DNA of 64,000 nucleotides, from contig JAJFVE010000148.1 of the NCBI GenBank assembly GCA_021371965.1, positions 1 through 64,000 on the forward strand, read 5' to 3'. The DNA comes from Planctomycetaceae bacterium. Lineage in GTDB: Bacteria; Planctomycetota; Phycisphaerae; SM23-33. Below are positions 43,564 to 51,218 of this stretch, in pieces; position 1 is the first letter of the stretch, and every line of letters starts with the position of its first letter. The notes beneath the pieces are model-generated. The model was given only the letters and a program-made list of their open reading frames with translations, was not told where the DNA came from and did not search any database. The translations under genes and the position numbers were made by a program.

Positions 43564-45231
43564 CTACGCTTCCTCGACTACGATGCCGTTGCCGTCGCTG
43601 CGGAGCACCCGCACGCGCCTTCCGACGGGGATTATAGAGCCCTCGCTGGCGGCGTCCATCAGGTCTTCTCCGAAGCGCACCTTGCCGACGGGTCGGCACA
43701 TGCCCTCGACGACGCCCACGTCGCCGACGCTGATCCGCCGCAGCGGCGAGGACGCCTCGACCGGCGGGGCCGGCTCGACGTGCACCGGCGCCAGCACCAG
43801 GCGGTTCACCAGCGGCACCTTGGGCAGATAAATCGCCAGCACGCTGATGATCGCCGTCGAGGCCAGCAAGGCGATCAGCAGCGCCCTGAGGCCGCTGTTG
43901 AAGACGCTCCAGTCCAGGTTCGTTTTGGGCATGGGGAACTCGGTCGGAGCGTTGGGGATGATCATCGCCAGCAGCGCGGCCAGCACGATCATCGCCCCGG
44001 CCGCGCCGAAGATGATGTGCCCGGGAAGCACGAAGATCTCCACCGCGATCAGCCCCAGGCCGACGACCAGGGCGAAGATTTCCACCGCGTTGGCCAGGCC
44101 CATCAGCACTCGGGACAACACGATCAGCACCAGGCAGGCGATGGCCAGCACGCCGGCCACGCCGAAGCCCGCCGTCTTGAACTCGAGGTATCCGAAGATC
44201 AGCAGCCCCATCGTCAGCAGGCTCTGGACGGCACCGGAGTTCATGAACTTGATGAACTTCTGATTGTAGTCGTCGCTGAGCCGCTTGGGCTCGCCGATGA
44301 CGTTGAAGTGCGTCGCCAGATCGTGCATGTTCTTGAAGACGTTCTTGCAGAAGCCGTACTCGACGGCCTCGTCGGTGGTCATCGCCAGGATCAGCGTGTT
44401 GGAATCGACGGTCCGCACGAAGGCCCACTGGGAGGTTGCCGAGGAGCTTTCCTGGGTCTTCTTCTTCCACTCCTCGGCGTTGACGAAGATCAGTTGGCCG
44501 GTCCGCTCATTCTTGCGCAGATCGACCTCGATGCTCTTGGTCATCATCGCCTGGCACAGCAGCGGGCTGTATCCGCCCCGCACGGCCAGCGATTGCATCT
44601 CGATCTTCATGTACGATTCGATCTTGGCCCGATAGTCCTCGGGCATCTGGACGGGTCCCTGGGCGCCGCCGAAGATGGGCATGGAGTCGCCGAGTTTTCC
44701 GACGGAGGGAACCATGTCGATCTCGCTGCAGGCCAGGGCGATCACCGCCCCGGCGCTGATGGCCTCGGGGTTGACGTAGGCCACCGTGTAGACCCCGCCC
44801 AGGTCCTGCTGGATCAGCTTGACGATATCCTGCATGGCGCCCAGGCCGCCGCCGGGGGTGTTCATGTCGAAGATCACCAACTGGGCGTCGGACTTGATCT
44901 CCAGCACCTTCTGACGCAGCGTTTCGTAAAGCGGATCGTCGATCTCCTCGCGAATCTCGATGACGTAGGCGCGCTCGACCTTGGCCGCAAGAACCGGCGG
45001 CTTATGCGCCGGCTCGATCGGCGCGAACCAGCCGTCCTTGGTGAAGCGAGCGTCAGGCGGGGCCGCCGGCCAGCGAGCCGGTCCCGTCAGCGGCGCCGAA
45101 GCCGGGCGCGTCGCCCCCTGCGGCTGGGCCTCGACGAGGTTCGACCAGACCAGCAACCCCAGCACGACGGCCAGGCCGCCTCGCCGGATCGCCCGCACCG
45201 CACTTGAATGAGATGTGATTGACTTACCCAT
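43564..45231 (-). CDS. Long NfeD protein with ClpP-like serine protease domain
   Basis: A 555-residue NfeD1b-type protein. After a short hydrophobic N-terminus, the ClpP/crotonase-like domain has FDMNTPGGGLGAMQ and the Ser-containing motif EAISAGAVIALACSE (candidate nucleophile). An insertion region and several membrane helices (about 320-460) follow. The C-terminal OB-like domain ends with IIPVGRRVRVLRSDGNGIVV. Such NfeD proteases are thought to process stomatin/flotillin-like partners. It is the first gene of the NfeD-NfeD-FloA operon. The Ser is present, but the Lys partner was not located with certainty. Confidence 0.85.
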   Translation of the reverse strand: MGKSITSHSSAVRAIRRGGLAVVLGLLVWSNLVEAQPQGATRPASAPLTGPARWPAAPPDARFTKDGWFAPIEPAHKPPVLAAKVERAYVIEIREEIDDPLYETLRQKVLEIKSDAQLVIFDMNTPGGGLGAMQDIVKLIQQDLGGVYTVAYVNPEAISAGAVIALACSEIDMVPSVGKLGDSMPIFGGAQGPVQMPEDYRAKIESYMKIEMQSLAVRGGYSPLLCQAMMTKSIEVDLRKNERTGQLIFVNAEEWKKKTQESSSATSQWAFVRTVDSNTLILAMTTDEAVEYGFCKNVFKNMHDLATHFNVIGEPKRLSDDYNQKFIKFMNSGAVQSLLTMGLLIFGYLEFKTAGFGVAGVLAIACLVLIVLSRVLMGLANAVEIFALVVGLGLIAVEIFVLPGHIIFGAAGAMIVLAALLAMIIPNAPTEFPMPKTNLDWSVFNSGLRALLIALLASTAIISVLAIYLPKVPLVNRLVLAPVHVEPAPPVEASSPLRRISVGDVGVVEGMCRPVGKVRFGEDLMDAASEGSIIPVGRRVRVLRSDGNGIVVEEA

Positions 45232-45339
45232 TGCGAGGCATTCTATGCAACAGCCGCCGCCTGCACAAGATAACGCCGCATCATTTTGACACCGCTTCGC
45301 CGGCGGCGCGAATACGAGGCATCAAATACCGCCCCAAGA

Positions 45340-45528
45340 GGCCCGAAGGGCCGTCATATCTTAGCCGGGGCCGTCAGGCCCCGGAGACATGACTCTAAAT
45401 AGATATCCAGCCCCGAAGGGGCGGCACATTCATGCGATCGCTTGTGTCGCCCCTTCAGGGCTCTGGCAATATGGATCCCGTTTCCGGGGGCTCACGCCCC
45501 CGGCCAAGATATATCGGCCCGCCGGGCC
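45340..45528. repeat. Nested-palindrome intergenic element
   Basis: An outer pair, GGCCCGAAGGGCC (45340-45352) and GGCCCGCCGGGCC (45516-45528), is followed inward by matching halves ATATCTTAGCCGGGG... and ...CCCGGCCAAGATAT. In the centre are CCCCGAAGGGG and CCCCTTCAGGGG palindromes. The two halves form an imperfect inverted repeat over almost the whole length. No gene is present. Confidence 0.75.
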
Positions 45529-45552
45529 GAGGAATCATGGGGAATCTGTCTT

Positions 45553-45622
45553 GCCACAAAGATCACAAAGGCCACAAAGAGTTTCTCTTCACTCTCTTCG
45601 TGTTCTCTGTGATCTTTGTGGC
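45553..45622. repeat. 9-bp periodic CACAAAGNN inverted repeat
   Basis: CACAAAGAT, CACAAAGGC and CACAAAGAG units at 45555-45581 are matched by GTGATCTTTGTGGC at 45609-45622, giving a hairpin just after the stop of the SGNH hydrolase gene. It may act as a transcript end. Confidence 0.7.
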
Positions 45623-45629
45623 GAAGCTG

Positions 45630-47126
45630 CTACTCCAACCGCTCGATCTTGAGCTCGACCTTGGTCATGTCAGAGCCCCACCACTTGTTGGGGTGGATCA
45701 CCAGGCGGATATCCTGCCCCTGGCGCACGGCTGCGGGCTCGGCCTTGATCTCGCCGCTGTCGGGTCGGCCCTTGCCGTCGCCGATGGGCCCGCCGCGGGC
45801 GATCTCGACGCCCTTGCCGCCGTCGTGCGGGGCCACTTCCAGCTTCCACGTCACGCCGTCGTGCTGGGCGTACTCGGGCTGAACCTGCAGGTCGGTCACC
45901 TTGCCGCTGACCTTGTACTTGCCCGTCGCCGGCGCCAGGTACGTCACAGCCACCGCGCCGTGCGAGTTCTTTTCGACGTACGGGTACAGGATGACCTGCT
46001 TGCCCTTAACGTCGCCCCAGGCCCCCTCGAAGCAGCCGTTCCAGTCGCTGTGGAAGATCCAGCCTTCGCTGTCTTTGGGATTGGGCAGCTTGCTGGCGAT
46101 GGGGCCTTGCACTTTCTTCTGCCCGCGCTTGGCCTTGAGGTCGACGATCCCGTTTTGCCGCTGGTCCGCGCTCATCGTCTGCGTCGCCAGGTCCAACCGC
46201 TGGAACGTGTTGCCGGCGTGAACCAGCTCGAACCAGAACCCCCACGAATCGTCAGCCGTGTTGCCCTTACGGTCGGGCCCGTCGCCCTGCACGTCGCGCA
46301 CGGCCTCGGGCGTCAGCTCGACGACCTTGGGCGCCGTCTTGGCCCGTTCGGACAGCACGTCCATGACCTGGGCCTCTTCGGCCTTGGCGGCCGCGACCTG
46401 CGCGTTTTCGCCTGCGACGCGCTTGGCCTCATCCTCGGCGTATTCCTTGGCCAACTCGGCGACCCGCTCGGCCGGCGGGTCCTTCTCCAGCAGCGCCTTG
46501 TAGACGACGATGGCGATGGCCTGCATGCCCTTGACGGTGGGGTGGACGCCGTCGTCGGTGATGTGCTTCTGGTCGATCAGCGTCGTGTAGCAGTCGATCA
46601 GCGGGGCTTTGGCCTCCTCGGCCGTCTTGCGGATGATCGGCTCGAAAACGCCGTGGAGCAACTCGGGCTTGATCCCGAAGTTTTCCTTATAGACCGGGAT
46701 CGGCGTGCAGCAGTAGACCTTGGGCTTGCTCTTGATGGCCCGCAGGCGGTCGATCGTCGCGCGGTAATCGCTGCCGTAGCGGCTGGAGTACTGGCTCACG
46801 CCCGCCCGGGCTGTGTTGGCGCCGAGCATGATGATGGCGATGTTGGGCTCAAACGCGATGAGCTTGGGCAGCTCGCCCTTTTGCCAGATGCTGATCGACG
46901 GCACGCGCAGGCAGTCGACGCCGTTGGCGCTGAACGTCTCGACCTGGTACCCGTCGCCCAGGAGCTTGCCCAGATACAACGGCCACCCCTTGCCGCCCAT
47001 GGCGATGCGGTTCTTGGAGATGCTATCCCCCAGCACGCCGATCTTGATCCTTTCGCCACCCGCGGCAGCACCGCACCACAGGGTCAACGCAACCAGCACG
47101 CAAAACGAACGGTTCGGCCTGAACAT
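45630..47126 (-). CDS. Secreted SGNH/GDSL hydrolase with extra C-terminal domain
   Basis: A 498-residue protein with a signal peptide (residues 1-23, ending AAAGG). The SGNH blocks are visible: block I GVLGDSISKN (nucleophile Ser), a glycine-bearing block II, block III IIMLGANTAR (Asn) and block V DDGVHPTVKGMQ (Asp, His). The C-terminal ~230 residues form a beta-rich segment not typical of minimal SGNH enzymes. ATG at 47126 has AAGGAG seven bases upstream. SGNH hydrolases remove acyl groups from carbohydrates or act as esterases. Secretion and the neighbourhood suggest action on polysaccharides; the substrate is unknown. Confidence 0.83.
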   Translation of the reverse strand: MFRPNRSFCVLVALTLWCGAAAGGERIKIGVLGDSISKNRIAMGGKGWPLYLGKLLGDGYQVETFSANGVDCLRVPSISIWQKGELPKLIAFEPNIAIIMLGANTARAGVSQYSSRYGSDYRATIDRLRAIKSKPKVYCCTPIPVYKENFGIKPELLHGVFEPIIRKTAEEAKAPLIDCYTTLIDQKHITDDGVHPTVKGMQAIAIVVYKALLEKDPPAERVAELAKEYAEDEAKRVAGENAQVAAAKAEEAQVMDVLSERAKTAPKVVELTPEAVRDVQGDGPDRKGNTADDSWGFWFELVHAGNTFQRLDLATQTMSADQRQNGIVDLKAKRGQKKVQGPIASKLPNPKDSEGWIFHSDWNGCFEGAWGDVKGKQVILYPYVEKNSHGAVAVTYLAPATGKYKVSGKVTDLQVQPEYAQHDGVTWKLEVAPHDGGKGVEIARGGPIGDGKGRPDSGEIKAEPAAVRQGQDIRLVIHPNKWWGSDMTKVELKIERLE

Positions 47127-47202
47127 ACGGGCACTCCTTAAAATGTCCGCGAAGTTGAACCCGCCCGGTCGTTGATCGAACTGGGGAAAACGGGGATTTG
47201 AC

Positions 47203-47230
47203 CGCGAAGGCCGCAAAGATCGCAAAGAAA
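47203..47230. repeat. 9-bp periodic CGCAAAGNN repeat
   Basis: CGCGAAGGC, CGCAAAGAT and CGCAAAGAA follow each other in a 9-bp register in the gap between two leftward genes, just beyond the stop codon at 47233. It is the same class as the repeats at 45553 and 53338. Confidence 0.65.
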
Positions 47231-47232
47231 GC

Positions 47233-47580
47233 TTAAATAGACTGTTTGCGGCGCCTGAAGATGGTCATCGATAGACAGAACAAATTTGCCAGAAACGGCA
47301 GGCCGGCGAATCCCGCGTGAAACTCGACATACCTGCAGGCATGATCCCAAGCGCCATCTCCGTTGGCTGCCCAGAAAGAAGCAACGTATACAAGCACGAA
47401 GAACAGGCCAAGGATGCTCAGCGTGACGGGCAGGCCTTTGTGGCTGTCCGGCCGGCACAGGCTGACGCAGATTCCTATCAGGGCCATAAGAGCGCTTAGC
47501 CCGGCCAGAGCCAACATGATCATTCCACCGAAGAATGCTGCATCGGCAAGCCCGGCATTGGCTAAAGTGAGCATGACCAT
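47233..47580 (-). CDS. Small hydrophobic membrane protein
   Basis: A 115-residue protein with three predicted membrane helices (about 15-40, 50-72 and 88-108) and a basic C-terminus (FRRRKQSI). It is not recognised as a member of a named family. Two in-frame ATG codons (47580 and 47574) are close together, and no strong ribosome site distinguishes them. It is on the same strand as the SGNH hydrolase gene, about 105 bp upstream of it, and divergent from the PIN gene. Expression is uncertain. Confidence 0.5.
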   Translation of the reverse strand: MVMLTLANAGLADAAFFGGMIMLALAGLSALMALIGICVSLCRPDSHKGLPVTLSILGLFFVLVYVASFWAANGDGAWDHACRYVEFHAGFAGLPFLANLFCLSMTIFRRRKQSI

Positions 47581-47654
47581 ATTCTATTGATGCCCCATCG
47601 CAACGGCAACGAGCAACCGCGGGCGTGCCAAGTGGATTTGGAGAAAGAGGATGA

Positions 47655-47660
47655 TATAAT
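47655..47660 (+). promoter_or_regulatory. Perfect -10 box immediately upstream of the PIN gene
   Basis: TATAAT occupies 47655-47660 and the PIN gene ATG is at 47667. If used, transcription would start at or next to the ATG, giving a leaderless mRNA. No good -35 is seen at 16-18 bp. No ribosome site other than GAGG at 47647-47650 is present, which would be upstream of the transcript start. Confidence 0.4.
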
Positions 47661-47666
47661 ACGGCC

Positions 47667-48140
47667 ATGAGAGTCCAGCGTGTGTATCTCGACACATCAG
47701 TTATCGGCGGATGTTGCGATATAGAATTTCAGGTGTGGTCCGAAGGCCTGCTTCGGGATTTTGAAATGGGCTTTCTCAAGCCGGTCATTTCAGAATTAGT
47801 GACGGCTGAGCTCGAGGCGGCCCCTCCGGAGGTGCTAGAAAAGCTTGATTCCTTTTGGGATTGCGATCCGGAGATTGTGGATATTAACGAGGAAATGGAA
47901 GATCTCGCCTCTGCGTATCTGGCTCGTGGGATCTTGAGCGGAAATTATGCGGATGACGCGCGGCATATTGCATGCGCGACGGTCGCAGAGGTGGATGTTC
48001 TGGTAAGCTGGAATTTTAGGCACGTGGTTCATCTGGAAAAGATGCGGTTGTTCAATGCGGTGAATCTGGATCGCGGCTACAAGGCGATTCAGATTCTTTC
48101 GCCGCGCGAGGTAACCAAACATGGCAATCAAGGCAGTTGA
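47667..48140 (+). CDS. PIN-domain protein (VapC-like toxin)
   Basis: A 157-residue PIN-fold protein. Acidic residues of the nuclease site are seen in VYLDTSVIGG (Asp9), TAELEA (Glu near 50) and NYADDARHIACA (Asp near 95), and the family SWNFRH motif is near residue 113. PIN toxins cut tRNA or rRNA and are held by a small antitoxin. Here a 56-residue gene overlaps the 3' end by 20 bp, so the toxin is first, the reverse of the usual vapBC order. This PIN subgroup with a downstream short partner is common in several environmental phyla. A toxin role is likely but untested. Confidence 0.8.
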   Translation: MRVQRVYLDTSVIGGCCDIEFQVWSEGLLRDFEMGFLKPVISELVTAELEAAPPEVLEKLDSFWDCDPEIVDINEEMEDLASAYLARGILSGNYADDARHIACATVAEVDVLVSWNFRHVVHLEKMRLFNAVNLDRGYKAIQILSPREVTKHGNQGS

Positions 48141-48291
48141 ATGGGTGCGGCGGGTCCGGGACGCGCAGTGTGAAGAAACCCGGAACATGACGTTTGAGCA
48201 ACGACGGGAGTTTTACCGCGCAAAGTCGGCTGCGCTGCTGCGCAAGATTGGCAAGGGCAAAGACGGCAAGAAGTCCGAGTCCCGGCCGTAA
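48121..48291 (+). CDS. 56-residue putative antitoxin partner of the PIN protein
   Basis: A short gene overlapping the PIN gene by 20 bp. The predicted protein is basic and helical: it starts MAIKAVEWVRRVRDAQCEET, continues with an NMTFEQRREFYRAKS segment and ends in a Lys/Gly-rich tail (GKGKDGKKSESRP). The pattern V-R-x-I/V-R-D...EET...M-x-x-E-E/Q-R-x-x-F-Y is one I associate with small proteins encoded next to PIN-domain genes. No DNA-binding motif is evident. Size and overlap support an antitoxin role; there is no direct evidence. Confidence 0.6.
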   Translation: MAIKAVEWVRRVRDAQCEETRNMTFEQRREFYRAKSAALLRKIGKGKDGKKSESRP

Positions 48292-48310
48292 GCGGTTACC
48301 GAGTGGGCTC

Positions 48311-48865
48311 ATGCCTGAAATATCTGAAGGCTTCAGAAGCTACGTCCCTCCCGCCTGGGTGCGGCCGACTACCGAACGGCTATTGAAGGCAATTCCGGTC
48401 TCGCGCCTTTCCGGACTTAAGACTGTTGTCCTGACGGCCAGCAACGACCTTAATCACGACCGCCGGCGCCAGAAGACCCTCAGCAGAAAGAAGAAAGTCC
48501 GCATCGTTTCTTGTCGGGGGCTGTACCACCAGAAATGGCATGGAGAGCCAGCTTGGATCGAGTTGTTCGTTGACAATATTGTGGCCGAGTATGAAGGCTG
48601 GAATTGGCTGCCATTAGTGCGCGACTTGGCCGTGGGAGAGGTCCTTGCACATGAAATCGGCCATCATGTTCATGCGACCGCGTCGCCTGAACATAGAGAG
48701 CGGGAGGATGTGGCGGACGAGTGGGCATCCAGACTCCTGGTGCCATATTTCTTGCGCCGTTACTGGTACTTCATGCCAGCCGTGTTTGGTCTCTACTGGG
48801 TGGTTATGAAAATTGAGTCCCTCTTGCGGAAGGTAGTTTTGCGTCTATCCGCCTCAGCGAGATAA
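48311..48865 (+). CDS. Putative HEXXH zinc metalloprotease
   Basis: A 184-residue protein with the zinc-binding motif AHEIGHHVHA (HEIGH near residue 117) and acidic residues after it (REREDVADEW), as in many minimal metallopeptidases. A hydrophobic helix near residues 150-172 follows a cluster of Arg/Tyr and may anchor it. No signal peptide is present, so the active site would be cytoplasmic. It begins 19 bp after the small partner gene, suggesting co-transcription with the PIN pair. ATG at 48311 is chosen because upstream in-frame sequence overlaps the small gene. The substrate is unknown; release of a toxin by degradation is one idea. Confidence 0.6.
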   Translation: MPEISEGFRSYVPPAWVRPTTERLLKAIPVSRLSGLKTVVLTASNDLNHDRRRQKTLSRKKKVRIVSCRGLYHQKWHGEPAWIELFVDNIVAEYEGWNWLPLVRDLAVGEVLAHEIGHHVHATASPEHREREDVADEWASRLLVPYFLRRYWYFMPAVFGLYWVVMKIESLLRKVVLRLSASAR

Positions 48866-48920
48866 GGCCCCCCTGATTTGCGCAACCGCCAAAGCGTCGC
48901 CAGGGGACGCACACCATAGA

Positions 48921-48953
48921 AACGCCCCCGGGCCGGGTTGGTCCGGGGGCGTT
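48921..48953. terminator. Bidirectional intrinsic terminator between convergent genes
   Basis: An 11-bp stem (AACGCCCCCGG at 48921-48931 and CCGGGGGCGTT at 48943-48953) with an 11-base loop lies between the metalloprotease gene and the leftward oxidoreductase gene. A TTTCTATGG run follows the stem on the minus strand. It can serve both directions. Confidence 0.65.
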
Positions 48954-48958
48954 CGCTT

Positions 48959-48996
48959 CTCAATCCGCAATCCGAAATCCGCGATCCGAAATCGAA
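48959..48996. repeat. Heptad repeat (AATCCGN type) abutting a stop codon
   Basis: Units CAATCCG, CAATCCG, AAATCCG, CGATCCG and AAATCG follow in a 7-bp register and end at the stop codon of the oxidoreductase gene. The unit is the reverse complement of the GGATTNC heptads at 41906. Confidence 0.65.
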
Positions 48997-50190
48997 CTAC
49001 TTCACATCCGCCAGCTTGACCCACTTCTTGCTCGATGCCGACAGCAGGGCGGCTTCGAGAACGCGCTGGGTCTGGTAGGCGTCGTTGAAGTCCGGGATCG
49101 GCACCACCGGCTTTTGGCCCGACAGCACCTGCAGGATGTCGTACGCCTGGTTCACGAAACCGTGCTCGTAGCCCAGGATGTGGGCGTCCGGCCACCAGGC
49201 CTCGATGTACGGATGATCGCCGCCGTGGGTGACCATGATCTTCGTCCAGCCCTGCACGTGGCGGGGGGCGGTGGCATCGTAATACTCGAGGTAGTTCATG
49301 TCCTCGAAGCTGAACTTCAGCGAGCCCTTGGTGCCGTTGATCTCGACGCCGTTGTCATTCTGGTGCCCAGTGGCCTGGCGGGCGGCTTCAAAGGAGCCCA
49401 CAGCTCCGCCGCTGAATCGCGTCAGGAACAGCACCGTGTCGTCGACGGTGACTTTGCCCTTCTTGGCTGCGGCCTTGCCGCCGCTGTCGGCGATCTTGCC
49501 GCCGGCCGTGCCGCTGGCCAAGGCGCGTTCCTTGATGAACGTCTCGGCGATGGCCCCGCAGATCTCGGTGACTTCCTGCCCGGTGACGAATCGGGCCATG
49601 TCGATCACGTGGGCGTTGAGGTCGCCGTGGGCGCCCGAGCCGGCCAGTTTCTTATCGAATCGCCACACCAGCGGCACCGAATCGCCGGCCCAGTCTTGCA
49701 GGTAGCGGGCACGCACGTGGCGGATATCGCCGATGCGCCCTTCCTGCACCAGCTTGTACGCCAGGGCGACGGCCGGGCAGCGGCGGTAGTTGTACCACAC
49801 GAAGGTTTTGACGCGGGCCTTCTTGGCGGCCGCGACCATGTCGCGGGCTTCCTTGAGCGTGCCGGCGATGGGCTTCTCGCAGGAGACGTTCTTGCCGGCA
49901 GCCAGGGCGGCCATGGCGACCTTGGCGTGCATGTAGTTGGGCGTGACGATGTCGATCAGGTCGATGTCGGGGCTCTTGACGGTCTTCTGCCAGTTGTCCG
50001 AGACGTTCTGCCAGCCCCAGCGGCCGGCGAAGACGGTCGGGTTCTCTTCCGGCTGACCGAAGCTGGTGTGCATCACCGGCTTGACGGGCACCTTGAAGAA
50101 CTTGGCGACCTGCCCCCACGCATTGGAGTGGGTGCGGCCCATGAATCCCTGCCCGATCAGCGCGACGTTCAAACTGGTCTTCTTTGCCAT
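48997..50190 (-). CDS. Gfo/Idh/MocA family oxidoreductase
   Basis: A 397-residue NAD(P)-dependent oxidoreductase. The N-terminal Rossmann fold has the loop ALIGQGFMGRTHSNA, followed by TPNYMHAKVAMAALAAGK and the family hallmark CEKPIAGTL (the EKP lysine near residue 107). The C-terminal alpha/beta domain supplies GSGAHGDLNAHVIDMARFV, with the conserved Asp and His. Family members oxidise or reduce sugars, inositols and related polyols. Planctomycetes carry many paralogues, often for catabolism of deoxy- or amino-sugars. The neighbours do not define the substrate. Confidence 0.9.
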   Translation of the reverse strand: MAKKTSLNVALIGQGFMGRTHSNAWGQVAKFFKVPVKPVMHTSFGQPEENPTVFAGRWGWQNVSDNWQKTVKSPDIDLIDIVTPNYMHAKVAMAALAAGKNVSCEKPIAGTLKEARDMVAAAKKARVKTFVWYNYRRCPAVALAYKLVQEGRIGDIRHVRARYLQDWAGDSVPLVWRFDKKLAGSGAHGDLNAHVIDMARFVTGQEVTEICGAIAETFIKERALASGTAGGKIADSGGKAAAKKGKVTVDDTVLFLTRFSGGAVGSFEAARQATGHQNDNGVEINGTKGSLKFSFEDMNYLEYYDATAPRHVQGWTKIMVTHGGDHPYIEAWWPDAHILGYEHGFVNQAYDILQVLSGQKPVVPIPDFNDAYQTQRVLEAALLSASSKKWVKLADVK

Positions 50191-50645
50191 GTCAGGCTCC
50201 TTGTCTTAAGGACCATATTGTATTCGCCGAATTGCGCAAGGCTGGGAATATACACCTGAGCCGCCGGGGCGCACAACAGGAAAGCCGGGGAGAACACGAA
50301 TGACACGAATGGACGAATGGTGAAAGAACGGGGACGGGAGCGGGGAGAACACGAATGACACGAATAGACGAATGGTGAAGAAACGGGAACGGGGAGAGAG
50401 GGATTACGCGGATCAGAAACGGATTAAGAGGATTAAGACTTGGGGAAGAGACACGGCGCGTGGCGGGTTCCCTTAGCGGTCGAACTTGTTCGACGCGGAC
50501 GAGAACGGGGAGAACGCGAATGACACGAATGGACAAAGACGAAGAAAGGATGCTTGGTACATAGGAGAATGGCCCCGTTGTCTCCCCGTCCTCCATTCGA
50601 ACATTCGTGTCATTCGTATTCTCTTCGGAAATTTCAAGAATCCCC
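50191..50645. repeat. Repeat-rich intergenic region (9-bp periodic units)
   Basis: Several blocks are visible. ACACGAATG units occur at 50290-50310, 50350-50366 and 50511-50530, with the reverse type near 50596-50622. GGATTANNN units lie at 50401-50440, and the CTTAGCGGTCGAACTTGTTCGAC palindromic module begins at about 50473. The register inside each block is nine bases. No gene is supported. Confidence 0.65.
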
Positions 50646-50674
50646 TTGCCATTGCCTGCTAATCTACATAAAAT
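50646..50674 (+). promoter_or_regulatory. Sigma70-type promoter of the Rrf2-cys operon
   Basis: TTGCCA (50646-50651) and TAAAAT (50669-50674) are separated by 17 bp, one mismatch each from consensus. Transcription would start near 50681, about 50 bases before the TTG start of the Rrf2 gene. Confidence 0.65.
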
Positions 50675-50685
50675 CTATCGAGATT
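50672..50685 (+). promoter_or_regulatory. Candidate operator (AATCT-N4-AGATT) over the -10 region
   Basis: A perfect 5-bp inverted repeat with a 4-base spacer in an AT-rich flank overlaps the -10 box and start site. Its position suits repression, for example autoregulation by the Rrf2 protein encoded next. No second copy was found in the window. Confidence 0.45.
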
Positions 50686-50731
50686 AAATGAATTGCAATC
50701 ACCTGTTGCTTGCCGGGTTAGGACTACGAAA

Positions 50732-51166
50732 TTGGCGCTATCGCAGAAATGTCAGTACGCTCTCCAGGCGGTGCTGGAGTTGGCGGCCCGGGATGGGCAG
50801 CTGACGATCATCAGCGACATCGCGGCAGCGCGGGGTATTCCCGTGCGTTTTCTGGAGTTGATCCTCAACGAACTGCGGCAGGGCGGGGTCGTCGAGTCGC
50901 GCCGCGGGCGCTATGGCGGCTACGCCCTGGCGCTGGCGCCGGCGGACCTGACGCTCGGCCGCGTCATCCGCCTGATGGACGGTCCGCTGTGGCCGACCGC
51001 CTGCGTCGCCGCGTCGAACGGGCAGCACTGCCGCCAGTCTTGCGCGTTTGCAGCCGTCTGGGACCGCGCGCAACAGTCCATCACCGACGTGTACGACACC
51101 ACGACGTTCCAGGACATCCTGACGCGCGAGCGCGCCGCGGCGTCGGTTCCGAGCTATGCGATCTAG
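50732..51166 (+). CDS. Rrf2-family transcriptional regulator with cysteine cluster
   Basis: A 144-residue Rrf2 protein. The winged helix-turn-helix is at residues ~5-65 (QKCQYALQAVLELAARDG, then ISDIAAARGIPVRFLELIL), followed by the wing RRGRYGGYALAL. Three cysteines (CVAASNGQHCRQSC, near 90-103) lie where IscR/NsrR relatives bind an iron-sulfur cluster; the spacing here is C-x8-C-x3-C. TTG at 50732 is chosen because AGGA lies upstream and the helical start fits the family. It precedes genes for sulfite and APS reduction, so it probably controls sulfur assimilation, perhaps in response to cysteine or cluster status. Autoregulation is suggested by the promoter palindrome. Confidence 0.85.
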   Translation: MALSQKCQYALQAVLELAARDGQLTIISDIAAARGIPVRFLELILNELRQGGVVESRRGRYGGYALALAPADLTLGRVIRLMDGPLWPTACVAASNGQHCRQSCAFAAVWDRAQQSITDVYDTTTFQDILTRERAAASVPSYAI

Positions 51167-51170
51167 GGCT

Positions 51171-51198
51171 CCTATGACCTCAGCGTCCTCAGCGGCTC
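51171..51198. repeat. 9-bp periodic CCTCAGCGN repeat before the sulfite reductase start
   Basis: CCTCAGCGT and CCTCAGCGG follow each other in a 9-bp register between the Rrf2 stop and the sulfite reductase start. They belong to the same repeat class as 53338 (opposite strand), which argues that translation starts downstream of it, at 51219. Confidence 0.5.
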
Positions 51199-51218
51199 AA
51201 AAAAAGGAAAAGAAACTG

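Noticed and set aside
43054..45207. 717-codon plus-strand open frame opposite the NfeD genes
   Set aside because: Antisense shadow; composition (His, Gln, Asp, Arg rich) is typical of reverse-frame artefacts.
50191..50645. Small coding frames in the repeat-rich gap upstream of the Rrf2 gene
   Set aside because: Frames consist of translated 9-bp repeats (e.g. repeated Ile-Arg-Val patterns) and have no starts with ribosome sites.
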